57,629 bases of DNA from Acidobacterium sp049965615 (GTDB lineage: Bacteria; Acidobacteriota; Terriglobia; Terriglobales; Acidobacteriaceae). Both the position numbers and the translations under genes were made by a program. Where the stretch lies: contig JBMFWD010000020.1 in the NCBI GenBank assembly GCA_049965615.1, positions 1 through 57,629 of the forward strand. Direction: 5' to 3'. The first letter of the stretch is position 1. Every line of letters begins with the position of its first letter. The notes under the pieces were generated by a model. The model saw only the letters and a program-made list of their open reading frames with translations. It was not told the origin of the DNA and made no database searches. Shown here piece after piece: positions 50,801 through 57,629 of this stretch.

Positions 50801-52076
50801 GTCTGGGGGCCGGCGACGGAGGGGTTTTCTTATGCCGGAAGAACCAGCGGAGGGTGTGCTTTGGTATGGGTGCCGGTGTTGCCGCGGCGGCGTTGCGGAG
50901 CCAGTGAAGGATGCGGAGATTGCCGGATGCCGAGCCGCCGCCCGTGAACTGCGCGTGGAAGGCGGTGGCGGAGATTTCGTCCTGCGTGAGCATGAGCTGG
51001 CTTTGCGCTGAGAGGCTGATGGTTTGCTGGGGCGCGGGATGGTAGAGGAGGTTATCGAGGTGCGCGGTTCCCTGGACGGCGTAGTTGGCGGGCGTGCCGT
51101 TGGCCTGGGCCTGAAGGTGCAGGACCCCGGACTGGATGCCGGTGACACCGGCGAGGGGATCGAGGATGCGAAGGTCGAGTGACCCGTTGGCGCGGCCGTG
51201 GAACTGAGGGTGCGCGAAGTGGTTGAGGGTGCCGGCGATGTTGAGGCGGGAGTCACCGGTGAGGAAGGTGAGGTGGTCGAGATGGATATGATTGGGCGCG
51301 GCGTTGATTTGAATATAGAGCCGCGAGGTGACAGGGGTGGCGTTTCCGCGCTGGAGGAGAATGTCGTGGGCGGCGAAGTTGCCGAGGTAGCGATTGCGGA
51401 GGCGGTCATAGCTTAGGTTGGCGCGAAGGCTGCTGGCCTGAATATTGAATCGATATTTGCGTGCGTTGAGGATGAAGAGTCCGTCGTTGAGCTGGGCCTG
51501 ATCGATGGCGAGACTGAAGATTTGCGTGGAGATGGATTTGGCGTTGATGATTGTGGCGGCCCTGGGGGTGGGCTGATTGGTGGACCCGTCCGGGTAGACG
51601 ATGATGTGAATGGTGGGCCGGGTGAGTCCAAGGTAGCTGAGGCCGATTTTTCCGGCGAATAAGTCGATGATTTTGAGGTGGACGGCGAGCTGGTCGGCGT
51701 GGAAGTAGGGGATCTGCCCGGGCGCTTCCTTGCCGTGGATGGTGAGGTTGTCTGCCTCGATGCCGAGCTGGGCGAGATTGACGTGGAGGGCGCCTAGCTG
51801 GACGCGGCCACCAGTGGATTGCTCGAGCTGGGTGATGACGATGTTGCGGACGCGATTCTCAAATCCGGAGGTGGTGGAGTACCAGAATGCCAGCGCGAGG
51901 ATGACGAGGACCAGCAGGGATGCGACACCGATGACTGCGGCGGAGATGCGCAGGAAGTGGCGGGTGAAGTGGGGCTTGCGGGGTTGAGGCGCAGCAGAGG
52001 CGTCCTGGCCGGGCGCGGCTTTGTGTTCGCCGGTGGGCTCGGGGGGCTGCTGCGGAGTGTTGTGCTCGTCTCTCAT
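47847..52076 (-). CDS. tamB: TamB-family translocation/assembly protein (DUF490)
   Basis: A 1409-residue inner-membrane-anchored, periplasm-spanning protein. A Pro-rich cytoplasmic N-terminus precedes one membrane helix (about residues 43-66; ISAAVIGVASLLVLVILALA). The long beta-helical body, repetitive in Gly/Thr/Asn strands, ends in the DUF490 domain (about the last 350 residues, with FNNPIRIEPTIDLDATTRVE). TamB works with an Omp85 protein (TamA) or serves as an AsmA-like lipid bridge between membranes. Here it is the last gene behind a SurA-like gene and an Omp85 gene, with a one-base overlap to the former (TAATG). Confidence 0.93.
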   Translation of the reverse strand: MRDEHNTPQQPPEPTGEHKAAPGQDASAAPQPRKPHFTRHFLRISAAVIGVASLLVLVILALAFWYSTTSGFENRVRNIVITQLEQSTGGRVQLGALHVNLAQLGIEADNLTIHGKEAPGQIPYFHADQLAVHLKIIDLFAGKIGLSYLGLTRPTIHIIVYPDGSTNQPTPRAATIINAKSISTQIFSLAIDQAQLNDGLFILNARKYRFNIQASSLRANLSYDRLRNRYLGNFAAHDILLQRGNATPVTSRLYIQINAAPNHIHLDHLTFLTGDSRLNIAGTLNHFAHPQFHGRANGSLDLRILDPLAGVTGIQSGVLHLQAQANGTPANYAVQGTAHLDNLLYHPAPQQTISLSAQSQLMLTQDEISATAFHAQFTGGGSASGNLRILHWLRNAAAATPAPIPKHTLRWFFRHKKTPPSPAPRPEPPLTGEAHLQFASLPLATLLQAVTTPQFSDLGFNTNISGPVDAHWTTSLRTLTATTSLQLAPGNPSAPGDVPVTGKISGSYAFAAGAVQLRALDLHTPGTQAQASGSIGVNPSMRGSKITGSVITHNLAEFDKILAVLNVQPQSQPLPFDLHGNAAFRGAVTGALTAPDVQGHLDASNVDIAFETSSTPPAQPVTHSIHVDSAQASLDFSPRHFTLSAVTLRAGEATANASLTITATQTGKNTFTLNNASPITGQATLNNATLNQLMPLLGTQLPVTGTLALQLQLAGTLGNPNGSGSLTVNGGDVYGEPYRDLQSNLALANHSLQATNILYRQVGGQVHGSAQLDLNSRQFHFDLTGSGFHLARVHRLQTPNYPLGGVLDFQAQGSGTLQNPSISANLHLAQLQFADAATGSVDATAQLQNQSLTLDAAAHLNQSLVQLHGQATLTGNDPAQAKLTITNLDLNPLAKTFHIAGIASRRPINATATLSGPLRTPQALSGDIHIQPIALSLANVDVQSTSSIHAALKNGTLTLDSFHIKGSDVDVQADGSIGLSGNTHPIQWNTRGSINMKVAQTFSDEITSSGMVTFNVSAGGTVHHPSLNGQATIKDVNLASDDYINGLSRINGTLKFNEGRVELQNVTAYSGGGPIQLSGSATYAAGLYLNIKATAQGVRVRYPVGVTSTVDAKMQLQGGIQSLLLSGNVQVTHFAVNSTMDLVSIVNSSSGPSLPPNPKSFANRVRLDIHVTSSPSMDFQNSFAKLAGTVNLHIRGTAALPSILGQITITEGQATLAGTTYQLQRGVIYFNNPIRIEPTIDLDATTRVENYDITIGLHGTPSKLQPVFRSSPPLSEQDIFSLLALGRTQEEQQIYSQQQSQAGINPAANALLGSAINATVSSRIQKLFGGGSVKINPAYVTTSGNATARLTVQQQIGRNFTLTYATNVNSSAEQLIQGKLDITPNLSILAVRDETGVFSLIFTIRKRYK

Positions 52077-52846
52077 TATTGGCTGTCTGGTCGCGGTGGC
52101 GTGCTCTTGCCGTAGGCGGGTACGAGGATTTTTACGCTGCCTTCGGCGCGGAGGCTTTGCAGCCACTGGCTGATCATAGAGTTGACGTGCTGCTCGATGA
52201 GGAGTTGCTCGATGCGGGGAGCGACTTGCTTGAGTGGTGGCACGGGGACCTGGTTTTCCTGCAGCGCGGGGACCAGCGTGTCGTTGTAGTAGGTGGAGAT
52301 TTCTTTTGAGGTGATGTGGATGCCTGCGCGGAAGCGGAGGTTAATGAATTTTTCGATGGCGAGGCGCTGGCTCCAGCGCTGGAGTGCTTCCTGCTGGGTG
52401 ATGCCGTGGTCTTTGAGGAATTTGTTCCACCCCTGCTGGCTTGAGCAGGAGTAGGGCGCGCAGCCGTGGAGTGTGACGCGGAGTTTCTGGAGGCCTTTTT
52501 CGGCGTCGGCCTGAGAGACGGTGGTGGGCTGGTCCTGCAGCTTCATCTGCTCGAGGACGAGGGTGCGGCGGATGAGTCGGCGGGCGGCGTCGGCCTGGGT
52601 GTCCTGACCGTGGGGAATGGCGAGTGGGCTGAGGACGGCGAGGCGCTGTTCCTGATCGACGTCGCTCTGGAGCAGGACTTCGTTATTGACGATGGCGATG
52701 ACGCGGTCGAGAACGACGGGCTTGGCGGAGGTGTTCTGAGTCTGGGTTTGGGTGGTGGTCTGTTTTGGAGCAGCGGATTGCGCGGGCGCGGCGATGGCGG
52801 CGGGTGCGAGGAGCGCTGCGAGGCCGAGGATGGCGAGGGTATTCAC
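52076..52846 (-). CDS. SurA-like periplasmic chaperone without a PPIase domain
   Basis: A 256-residue exported protein. The signal peptide (LAILGLAALLAPAAIAAPAQ) is followed by the SurA N-terminal start, LDRVIAIVNNEVLLQSDVDQ. The helical chaperone domain continues through RLIRRTLVLEQMKLQ and ends with QLLIEQHVNSMISQWLQSLR. The chain ends where parvulin (PPIase) modules would be expected, so it should be a chaperone only. The start is GTG 52846, overlapping the Omp85 stop by one base (TAGTG). Placement between an Omp85 and TamB suggests it feeds unfolded barrel proteins to that machine (inference). Confidence 0.87.
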   Translation of the reverse strand: MNTLAILGLAALLAPAAIAAPAQSAAPKQTTTQTQTQNTSAKPVVLDRVIAIVNNEVLLQSDVDQEQRLAVLSPLAIPHGQDTQADAARRLIRRTLVLEQMKLQDQPTTVSQADAEKGLQKLRVTLHGCAPYSCSSQQGWNKFLKDHGITQQEALQRWSQRLAIEKFINLRFRAGIHITSKEISTYYNDTLVPALQENQVPVPPLKQVAPRIEQLLIEQHVNSMISQWLQSLRAEGSVKILVPAYGKSTPPRPDSQ

Positions 52847-55800
52847 TAAAACGCCTGCCCGATGCTGAAGAAAAAGTTGAAGTGGGGAGCCTGCTGGACG
52901 TTGGGGCAGATGTAGTTGGGTACGGTGCTGCCGGGAGTGGTGCCGCAGGCCGAGTTGGTAATGATGACGGGATAGATGGGCGGATTGAGTGTGTAACTGA
53001 AATCGAGACGAATTGGGCCGATGGGGGTGCTGTAGCGCAGGCCGAGGCCGAGGGCATGGGTGAGGTAATTGAAGCTGCAGGTGCCGGTGGGGTTGGTGCT
53101 GGAGTGGCGCGATTGCGCTTCCTGATCCTGGGGGTTGAGGTCGCGACAGGTGGAGCTGTGCGGCTGGGTGACGCGCAGGATGCTGGGCCAGATGTCGGAT
53201 GAGTTGTTGAAGACGTTGCCCATGTCGTGAAAGAGGACGAAGCCGAGCGAGTTGCCGACGAAGGGCAGCGTGGGATGGGGCAGGCGGAATTCTGTCTGAT
53301 TGACGAAGAGAGCTGCGCCGCCGATGGGGAAACCGGTGAGAGAGTCGCGCGGGCCAGCCTGGTTGAGCCCGTAGGCGCGGAGGGACTGCGCGCCGCCGGC
53401 GAAGAATCGCTCGGGCAGCGGGATTTGTTCGTATTGTGGATCGCCGAAGGCGCGTTCGTAGCCGAAGGTGGTGTTGCGGGCGATGGTGAGGCCGTCTCCG
53501 AAGGTGTAGTAGCTGGAGTTGGTCCACTCAAGGCGGTTGAAGTTGGCCTCGGATGCGAATTTATTGTCTGCCAGGAACTCCTGAACGCTGTTGTACCAGC
53601 CGTGCTTGGCGTTGAGTGGCTGGGGGCGGCGGGTGTCGTGAATCCAGGTGACCTCAGGACCGCCGACGCGGACGGGCTGGGAGAGCAGGGGAATGAGGTT
53701 GGGGGCAACCTGCACGGTGGAGGCGTCGACTTTTACGCGGCGGAAGGTGAACTGGTAGATGAGCGTGTTGGCGAGGCTGGGATGCTGGGTGACGCGCACG
53801 TTGCCTTCGAGGCGGGAGGCTGTGTAGGTGGTGACGTCCTGGGCGTTGCTGTAGCCTCCGCTGACGGAGAAGGAAAGGCCGGGGTGCTGGAGCAGATGGG
53901 GATGATCGTAGGTGAGTTCGGCCAGTTGCTCGAGGGTGCCGTACTTGGTCTGGAGCGAGATGGACTGGTCGGTTCCGAAGAGGTCGGAGCGGGATACATC
54001 GAACTCGACGAGAGGGGATACGCCGAATTTTCCGCTGGTGCTGCAGCTTCCCTGGAAGTTGTTGGGATTGAGTCCGAGTTCAATGAGGGTGGCTGGGCTG
54101 ACGCAGTTGGTGGATGGGGTTCCGGTCTGGGCCTGGAGGCCGAAGCCATAGGTAACGTTCCAGCGGCGGGCTTCGTGGAGTTGGATGAGAACGTTCTTTT
54201 GCGGCTCCTGGCCGGTGGGGTTTTCGATGGCGGTGTTGACCTCGTTGAAGAGGGTGAGGTTGTAGAGTTCGCGCTGTGTGTCGCGGAGGGCGGTCTGATT
54301 GAGCGGCTCGCCGGGATGGACGAGGATATGTGGTTCCACGGTGGAGCGCTTGGTGTAGTGGAGTCCGGAGATGAGTACCTTGCGGATGAAGGTCTGGTCG
54401 CCCTCGGTGATTTTGAAGTTGACGTTGATGCGATCGGGATTTTTGCGGTCGTTGGTCTGAACGGGGTTGACCTCGGCGTGGTCGAAGCCGTGCGAGAGGT
54501 ACCAGGAGAGCAAGGAGTCGCGGTCGTTCTGGACTTCGTCGGGGTTATAGGGCTGACCGGAGCTTTCGACTACGCGCGGGGCAAGTGTGGAGGTGGGGAC
54601 TTTTCGATTGCCGGAGATGCTGACTTTGCCGAATTTGTGCTGGGCACCTTCGCTGACGGCGTAATTGACGGTGAGGTAGCCGACTTTTTTGTGGTGCTGG
54701 GTGCCGTAGGTCTGATGGACCTGAGGGGTGACGGAGACATCTGTAAAGCCGTTCATCTGGTAAAGAGCTTCGATGGCGTTGCTGTCGTTTTCCGTGAGGT
54801 CTTCGCTGTAGAGTCCGTGGCGGACGAAGAAGCTTTTGGGCTGGACGGAGACGCGGGAAAGCAGCGTGGAGTTGGAGAAGTAGTGATTGCCTGAGACCGT
54901 AATTCTGGTGACCGCGCTGCGGATTCCGAGTGTGACCTTGTAGGTGATAACGGTGTGCGCGGTGGTGGTGGTGCGGGTGTGGGAGACTTTGACGTTGAAG
55001 TAGCCGCGGCGCTGGTAGTAGTCCTTGATGAGCTTGTTGCCCTCGTTGAGGAGGTCCTCGTCCACGTCGCCTTCCTGATAGACAGGGACGAGCTTTCGGA
55101 TTTTCCCCTGGCTGAGGCTGACACCATCGACCTTAATTATTACGGTAGCTTTTTTGTCTGCGAGGAAGTGGTAATTGAGGCGGTTGGTGGCGTGCTGGAA
55201 CTGACTTGACTTGAGCTGAATGGTAGCTTCCAGATAGTGCCTTTTCTGGTAATACTTGCGGAGGCTGGTGAGGGCGCGGTCGATGGTGCTGTGGGTGACC
55301 TTTTTGCCTTCAGGGAGTTTGGCGCGCTTGCGGAAGGTGTGGGCGGACATGCCACTGTTGCCTTGAACGGTGACGTTGCCGATGTGGGCCCTGAGTCCTG
55401 GTTCGACGAAGAAATGGATGTCTTTGAGGCGGTTTTCCTTGTCGGTGGTGACGGAGTGAAAGACCTTGCCCAGATAGAAGCCGTTCTGCTGGAGCGCGGT
55501 CTGTAGATCGCCGGATGCGTCGGAGAGCTTGGGGTTGGTGTAGAGCGTTCCGGGAGTGAGGCCTGGAGCGTAAGAAATCCGGGAGTTGAGCTGAGGGTTC
55601 TTGATGCCGGAGACGGTGATGAGGCCGATGAAGTAGGACGGGGTTCCGGTAAAGATGAGCTGGACCTGGTTGCCGTGGCGGACGCCTTCGACCTGAATCG
55701 TGCGGTAGAGGCCGGTGGAGAAGAGCCGGCGGAGGCTCTGGCGGACGGAGTCTGGATTGAGGGGCGTGCCGGGCTGTTGTGGCAGCATGGAGGGAAGCGG

Positions 55801-56094
55801 CGCGAGAGTTTTGGCGCTGACGCCCTGGAACTGGATGGAACTGACGGTGAGGCCGCGCCATGCGAGCAGGGCGGGGGTTGCTCCGGGCGGGACGGGCTGT
55901 ACCTGCTGCGCTGGAGGCAGCGCGTCACTGGGACGGATGGTGGGCTTTGCTTGCCGGGAAGCGGATTTGGAGTGGAGTTGATTGCGTGGAGATTTGGTTT
56001 TTGCCAAGGCGTGAGGCGAGGCAGCGAGGAGCGCGAGGAGAATCGGGACGATCCACCAGCGGCCGCGCGCTTCCTTTTTCCCCTTAAAAACCAA
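52846..56094 (-). CDS. Omp85/BamA-family outer-membrane assembly factor with seven POTRA domains
   Basis: A 1082-residue outer-membrane protein of the Omp85 family. A signal peptide (WWIVPILLALLAASPHALA) and a Pro-rich linker precede seven POTRA-like modules, recognisable by their lead strands near residues 83, 155, 236, 316, 393, 486 and 568 (for example YFIGLITVSGIK, AHIGNVTVQGNS and AVTRITVSGNHY). The barrel runs from about 645 and ends in FSIGQAF. Loop 6 reads GGAQSLRAYGLN, with Ala where RGF normally has Gly. The start is TTG 56094 behind GAGGG. TamA is the alternative name, given tamB downstream, but seven POTRAs fit BamA better. Confidence 0.93.
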   Translation of the reverse strand: MVFKGKKEARGRWWIVPILLALLAASPHALAKTKSPRNQLHSKSASRQAKPTIRPSDALPPAQQVQPVPPGATPALLAWRGLTVSSIQFQGVSAKTLAPLPSMLPQQPGTPLNPDSVRQSLRRLFSTGLYRTIQVEGVRHGNQVQLIFTGTPSYFIGLITVSGIKNPQLNSRISYAPGLTPGTLYTNPKLSDASGDLQTALQQNGFYLGKVFHSVTTDKENRLKDIHFFVEPGLRAHIGNVTVQGNSGMSAHTFRKRAKLPEGKKVTHSTIDRALTSLRKYYQKRHYLEATIQLKSSQFQHATNRLNYHFLADKKATVIIKVDGVSLSQGKIRKLVPVYQEGDVDEDLLNEGNKLIKDYYQRRGYFNVKVSHTRTTTTAHTVITYKVTLGIRSAVTRITVSGNHYFSNSTLLSRVSVQPKSFFVRHGLYSEDLTENDSNAIEALYQMNGFTDVSVTPQVHQTYGTQHHKKVGYLTVNYAVSEGAQHKFGKVSISGNRKVPTSTLAPRVVESSGQPYNPDEVQNDRDSLLSWYLSHGFDHAEVNPVQTNDRKNPDRINVNFKITEGDQTFIRKVLISGLHYTKRSTVEPHILVHPGEPLNQTALRDTQRELYNLTLFNEVNTAIENPTGQEPQKNVLIQLHEARRWNVTYGFGLQAQTGTPSTNCVSPATLIELGLNPNNFQGSCSTSGKFGVSPLVEFDVSRSDLFGTDQSISLQTKYGTLEQLAELTYDHPHLLQHPGLSFSVSGGYSNAQDVTTYTASRLEGNVRVTQHPSLANTLIYQFTFRRVKVDASTVQVAPNLIPLLSQPVRVGGPEVTWIHDTRRPQPLNAKHGWYNSVQEFLADNKFASEANFNRLEWTNSSYYTFGDGLTIARNTTFGYERAFGDPQYEQIPLPERFFAGGAQSLRAYGLNQAGPRDSLTGFPIGGAALFVNQTEFRLPHPTLPFVGNSLGFVLFHDMGNVFNNSSDIWPSILRVTQPHSSTCRDLNPQDQEAQSRHSSTNPTGTCSFNYLTHALGLGLRYSTPIGPIRLDFSYTLNPPIYPVIITNSACGTTPGSTVPNYICPNVQQAPHFNFFFSIGQAF

Positions 56095-56207
56095 ACGAGC
56101 CCTCAGGCGTTATGGGATTGCGTTTCAGCGGCTAAGTGTTGCAAATGCGGGATATGAGCAGCCGGGAAGACGCGCGAAACCTCCGCCTCTCCCTATACTA
56201 AAGAGTG

Positions 56208-57239
56208 ATGCAGAGTTCGTCTTCCAAGCTGGTAGAGCGTTATTCGCGGCAGGTGTTGTTTGCGGGGATTGGCCCGGAAGGGCAGGAGCGTATCGGTGGT
56301 TCGCATGTGGCGCTGGTGGGGGTGGGTGCGACGGGGGCCGCGGCTGCCGGTTTGCTGGCGCGGGCGGGTGTGGGCCGGCTGACGCTGATTGACCGGGACT
56401 TTGTAGAGGAGAGTAACCTGCAACGGCAGGTGCTGTTTGACGAGGCCGACGCGCGGGAGGCTTTGCCGAAGGCCGAGGCGGCGCGGCGGAAGATTGCGCT
56501 GTTCAACAGCGAGATTGCAGTGGAGGCGCATGTGGCTGATTTGACGCCAAAGAATGTGCACGAGTTGCTGGCCGGGGCAGACCTGGTGCTGGATGCGACG
56601 GACAACTTTGAGACTCGGTATCTGCTGAACGATTACTCGGTGGAGCAGGGCAAGCCGTGGATTTATGCGGCGGCTGTGGGCGCATATGCCGTGACGATGA
56701 ATATTCTGCCTGGGGAGACGGCTTGCCTGGCGTGCATTTTTCCGGAGGCGCCGGGTGGGACGGTGGAGACCTGCGATACGGCGGGGATATTAAATACGGC
56801 GGTGAATGTTGCTGCTTCGATGGAGGTGGCCGAGGCGCTGAAGTATCTGACGGGGCAGAAGGAGAAGATGCGGCGGACGCTGTTTTCAGTAGACCAGTGG
56901 TCGAATGAGTGGAGCGAGGTGAAGACGGCGAGGCCACGGGCGGATTGCCGGGTGTGCGGTGCACGGGATTTTGCGCATTTGCGCGGGGAGGGCCGGGCGC
57001 ACATTACGCTTTGCGGGCGGAACTCGGTGCAGATCCACGAGCATGGGCGGCCGGTGGACTTTGCGGAACTGGCGGCGCGGCTGCGGCCGCATGGGGATGT
57101 GCGGAGCAATGAGATGCTGCTGCGGTTCCAGCGCGGGGAGCATACGCTGACGGTGTTCAAGGATGGGCGTGCGATTGTGCAGGGGACTACGGATGTGGGG
57201 CTGGCGCGGAGCTTGTACGCACGGTTTGTGGGGGCTTGA
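56208..57239 (+). CDS. ThiF/MoeB/HesA-type E1-like adenylyltransferase
   Basis: A 343-residue enzyme that adenylates the C-terminal Gly of a ubiquitin-like sulfur carrier (ThiS or MoaD). The Rossmann ATP site reads VALVGVGATGAAAAGLL; RDFVEESNLQRQ, DATDNFETRYLLND and the reactive Cys in ETCDTAGIL are conserved. Zn-binding pairs are CLAC and CRVC. The last 90 residues are a small carrier-binding-like extension (ITLCGRNSVQIHEHGRPVDF). TATACT (56194-56199) lies 8 bases before the ATG and no Shine-Dalgarno is seen, so the mRNA may be leaderless; the GTG two bases earlier in frame is an alternative start. Its likely partner ThiS is encoded at 36476. Confidence 0.9.
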   Translation: MQSSSSKLVERYSRQVLFAGIGPEGQERIGGSHVALVGVGATGAAAAGLLARAGVGRLTLIDRDFVEESNLQRQVLFDEADAREALPKAEAARRKIALFNSEIAVEAHVADLTPKNVHELLAGADLVLDATDNFETRYLLNDYSVEQGKPWIYAAAVGAYAVTMNILPGETACLACIFPEAPGGTVETCDTAGILNTAVNVAASMEVAEALKYLTGQKEKMRRTLFSVDQWSNEWSEVKTARPRADCRVCGARDFAHLRGEGRAHITLCGRNSVQIHEHGRPVDFAELAARLRPHGDVRSNEMLLRFQRGEHTLTVFKDGRAIVQGTTDVGLARSLYARFVGA

Positions 57240-57629
57240 GGGGTAGCAGGCTGCTATTCGCCAATGGAGAACCCCCGGCTATGCCGGGGAGGCAGCAGAA
57301 GTTTGACAATTCCGGGAATGGGCGCAGGCTCTTTCAGGCGGGCAATTTGCGTAAGAACCTATTGAAGAACTCATTGGGCCAGCATTAGCGGGGGCTAAAG
57401 CCCCAGTTGTCTTGCTGCGCTTACGGCCCGACTAAAGTCGTGCCCTTGTTACGAAGCCCGCGGCGGAAGACGCAAAAGCGAGCCTGCCGCAGTGTGCCTT
57501 CAGGCCCCTTTGAGGGGCCTGAAGGCATAAAGCCTCCGGCTTTGCCGGAGGATAGATTCTTACCGTTTCATTCGTAAACAAAAATACTTAAAGATTTCAA
57601 GCGGCCTCCAATAACTGGATGATGTTAGA
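57240..57629. other. Intergenic end of the window
   Basis: After the ThiF-like gene only the repeat above and about 70 AT-richer bases (57556-57629) are present; no gene start is visible before the edge. Confidence 0.6.
57256..57555 (+). repeat. 300-bp multi-hairpin repeat, copy 2
   Basis: Nearly complete copy with four intact hairpins in a row: GGGGCT-AA-AGCCCC, GACT-AA-AGTC within GGCCCGACTAAAGTCGTGCC, CCTTCAGGCCCC-TTTG-AGGGGCCTGAAGG, and CCTCCGGC-TTT-GCCGGAGG. It pairs with 18196-18492. No ribosome site or codon bias marks the short open frames within it. Confidence 0.85.

Noticed and set aside
1..57629. tRNA, rRNA, CRISPR array, insertion sequence or prophage
   Set aside because: I scanned the intergenic stretches on both strands and saw no cloverleaf, rRNA block, regularly spaced repeat, transposase or integrase; short tRNAs inside repeats cannot be fully excluded by eye.

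Overview
The window is chromosomal, GC-rich DNA from a diderm bacterium. It is most likely an acidobacterium (Terriglobia/Acidobacteriaceae type). The grounds are gene content: a Ser/Thr kinase fused to TolB-like and TPR modules, an Omp85/SurA-like/TamB operon, a Wzi-type outer-membrane protein, MqnP-type prenyltransferase, a detached F0 operon, and many structured intergenic repeats. That placement is an inference from gene content; there is no rRNA here. I see no tRNA, rRNA, IS element, prophage or CRISPR array.

Layout. 1-3500: the end-truncated lysS gene (minus) and, divergent from it, atpZ-atpI-atpB-atpE, a split-off F0 operon without b, delta or F1 genes. 3600-17720: a complex I operon on the minus strand, read A-C-D-X-E-F-G-H-J-K-L-M-N. 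It lacks nuoB and nuoI and carries an extra 120-residue gene X between D and E. A good sigma-70-like promoter lies upstream of nuoA, and two hairpins sit between nuoL and nuoM. 17720-18565: a non-coding stretch of dispersed hairpin repeats; one roughly 300-bp unit recurs at the end of the window.

18600-30070: a secreted VirB10-like protein, glycolytic eno and gpmI, a Wzi-like porin, aceE with an E1-alpha-like gene just upstream that has lost its ThDP motif, and argJ. 30400-38700: an orphan ABC ATPase, a short structured transcript candidate with a very long Shine-Dalgarno, a sialate esterase, the kinase/TPR protein, a small membrane protein behind a FliA-like promoter, thiS with a C-terminal tail, an orphan peptide-transporter permease and a CAP-domain protein.

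38720-57629: an AhpD-like protein, an iron-sulfur photolyase with an FAD oxidoreductase, lon, mqnP-pheA, a triple-BON protein, a translationally coupled Omp85-SurA-like-TamB operon for outer-membrane biogenesis, a ThiF/MoeB-type E1-like enzyme, and the second copy of the 300-bp repeat.

Functionally the window is mostly core energy metabolism (complex I, ATP synthase rotor, pyruvate dehydrogenase, lower glycolysis, menaquinone) and envelope assembly. The most unusual items are the degenerate E1-alpha beside aceE, the complex I operon missing two Fe-S subunits but carrying an extra gene, the orphan structured transcript at 31.3-31.5 kb, and the multi-hairpin repeat family.
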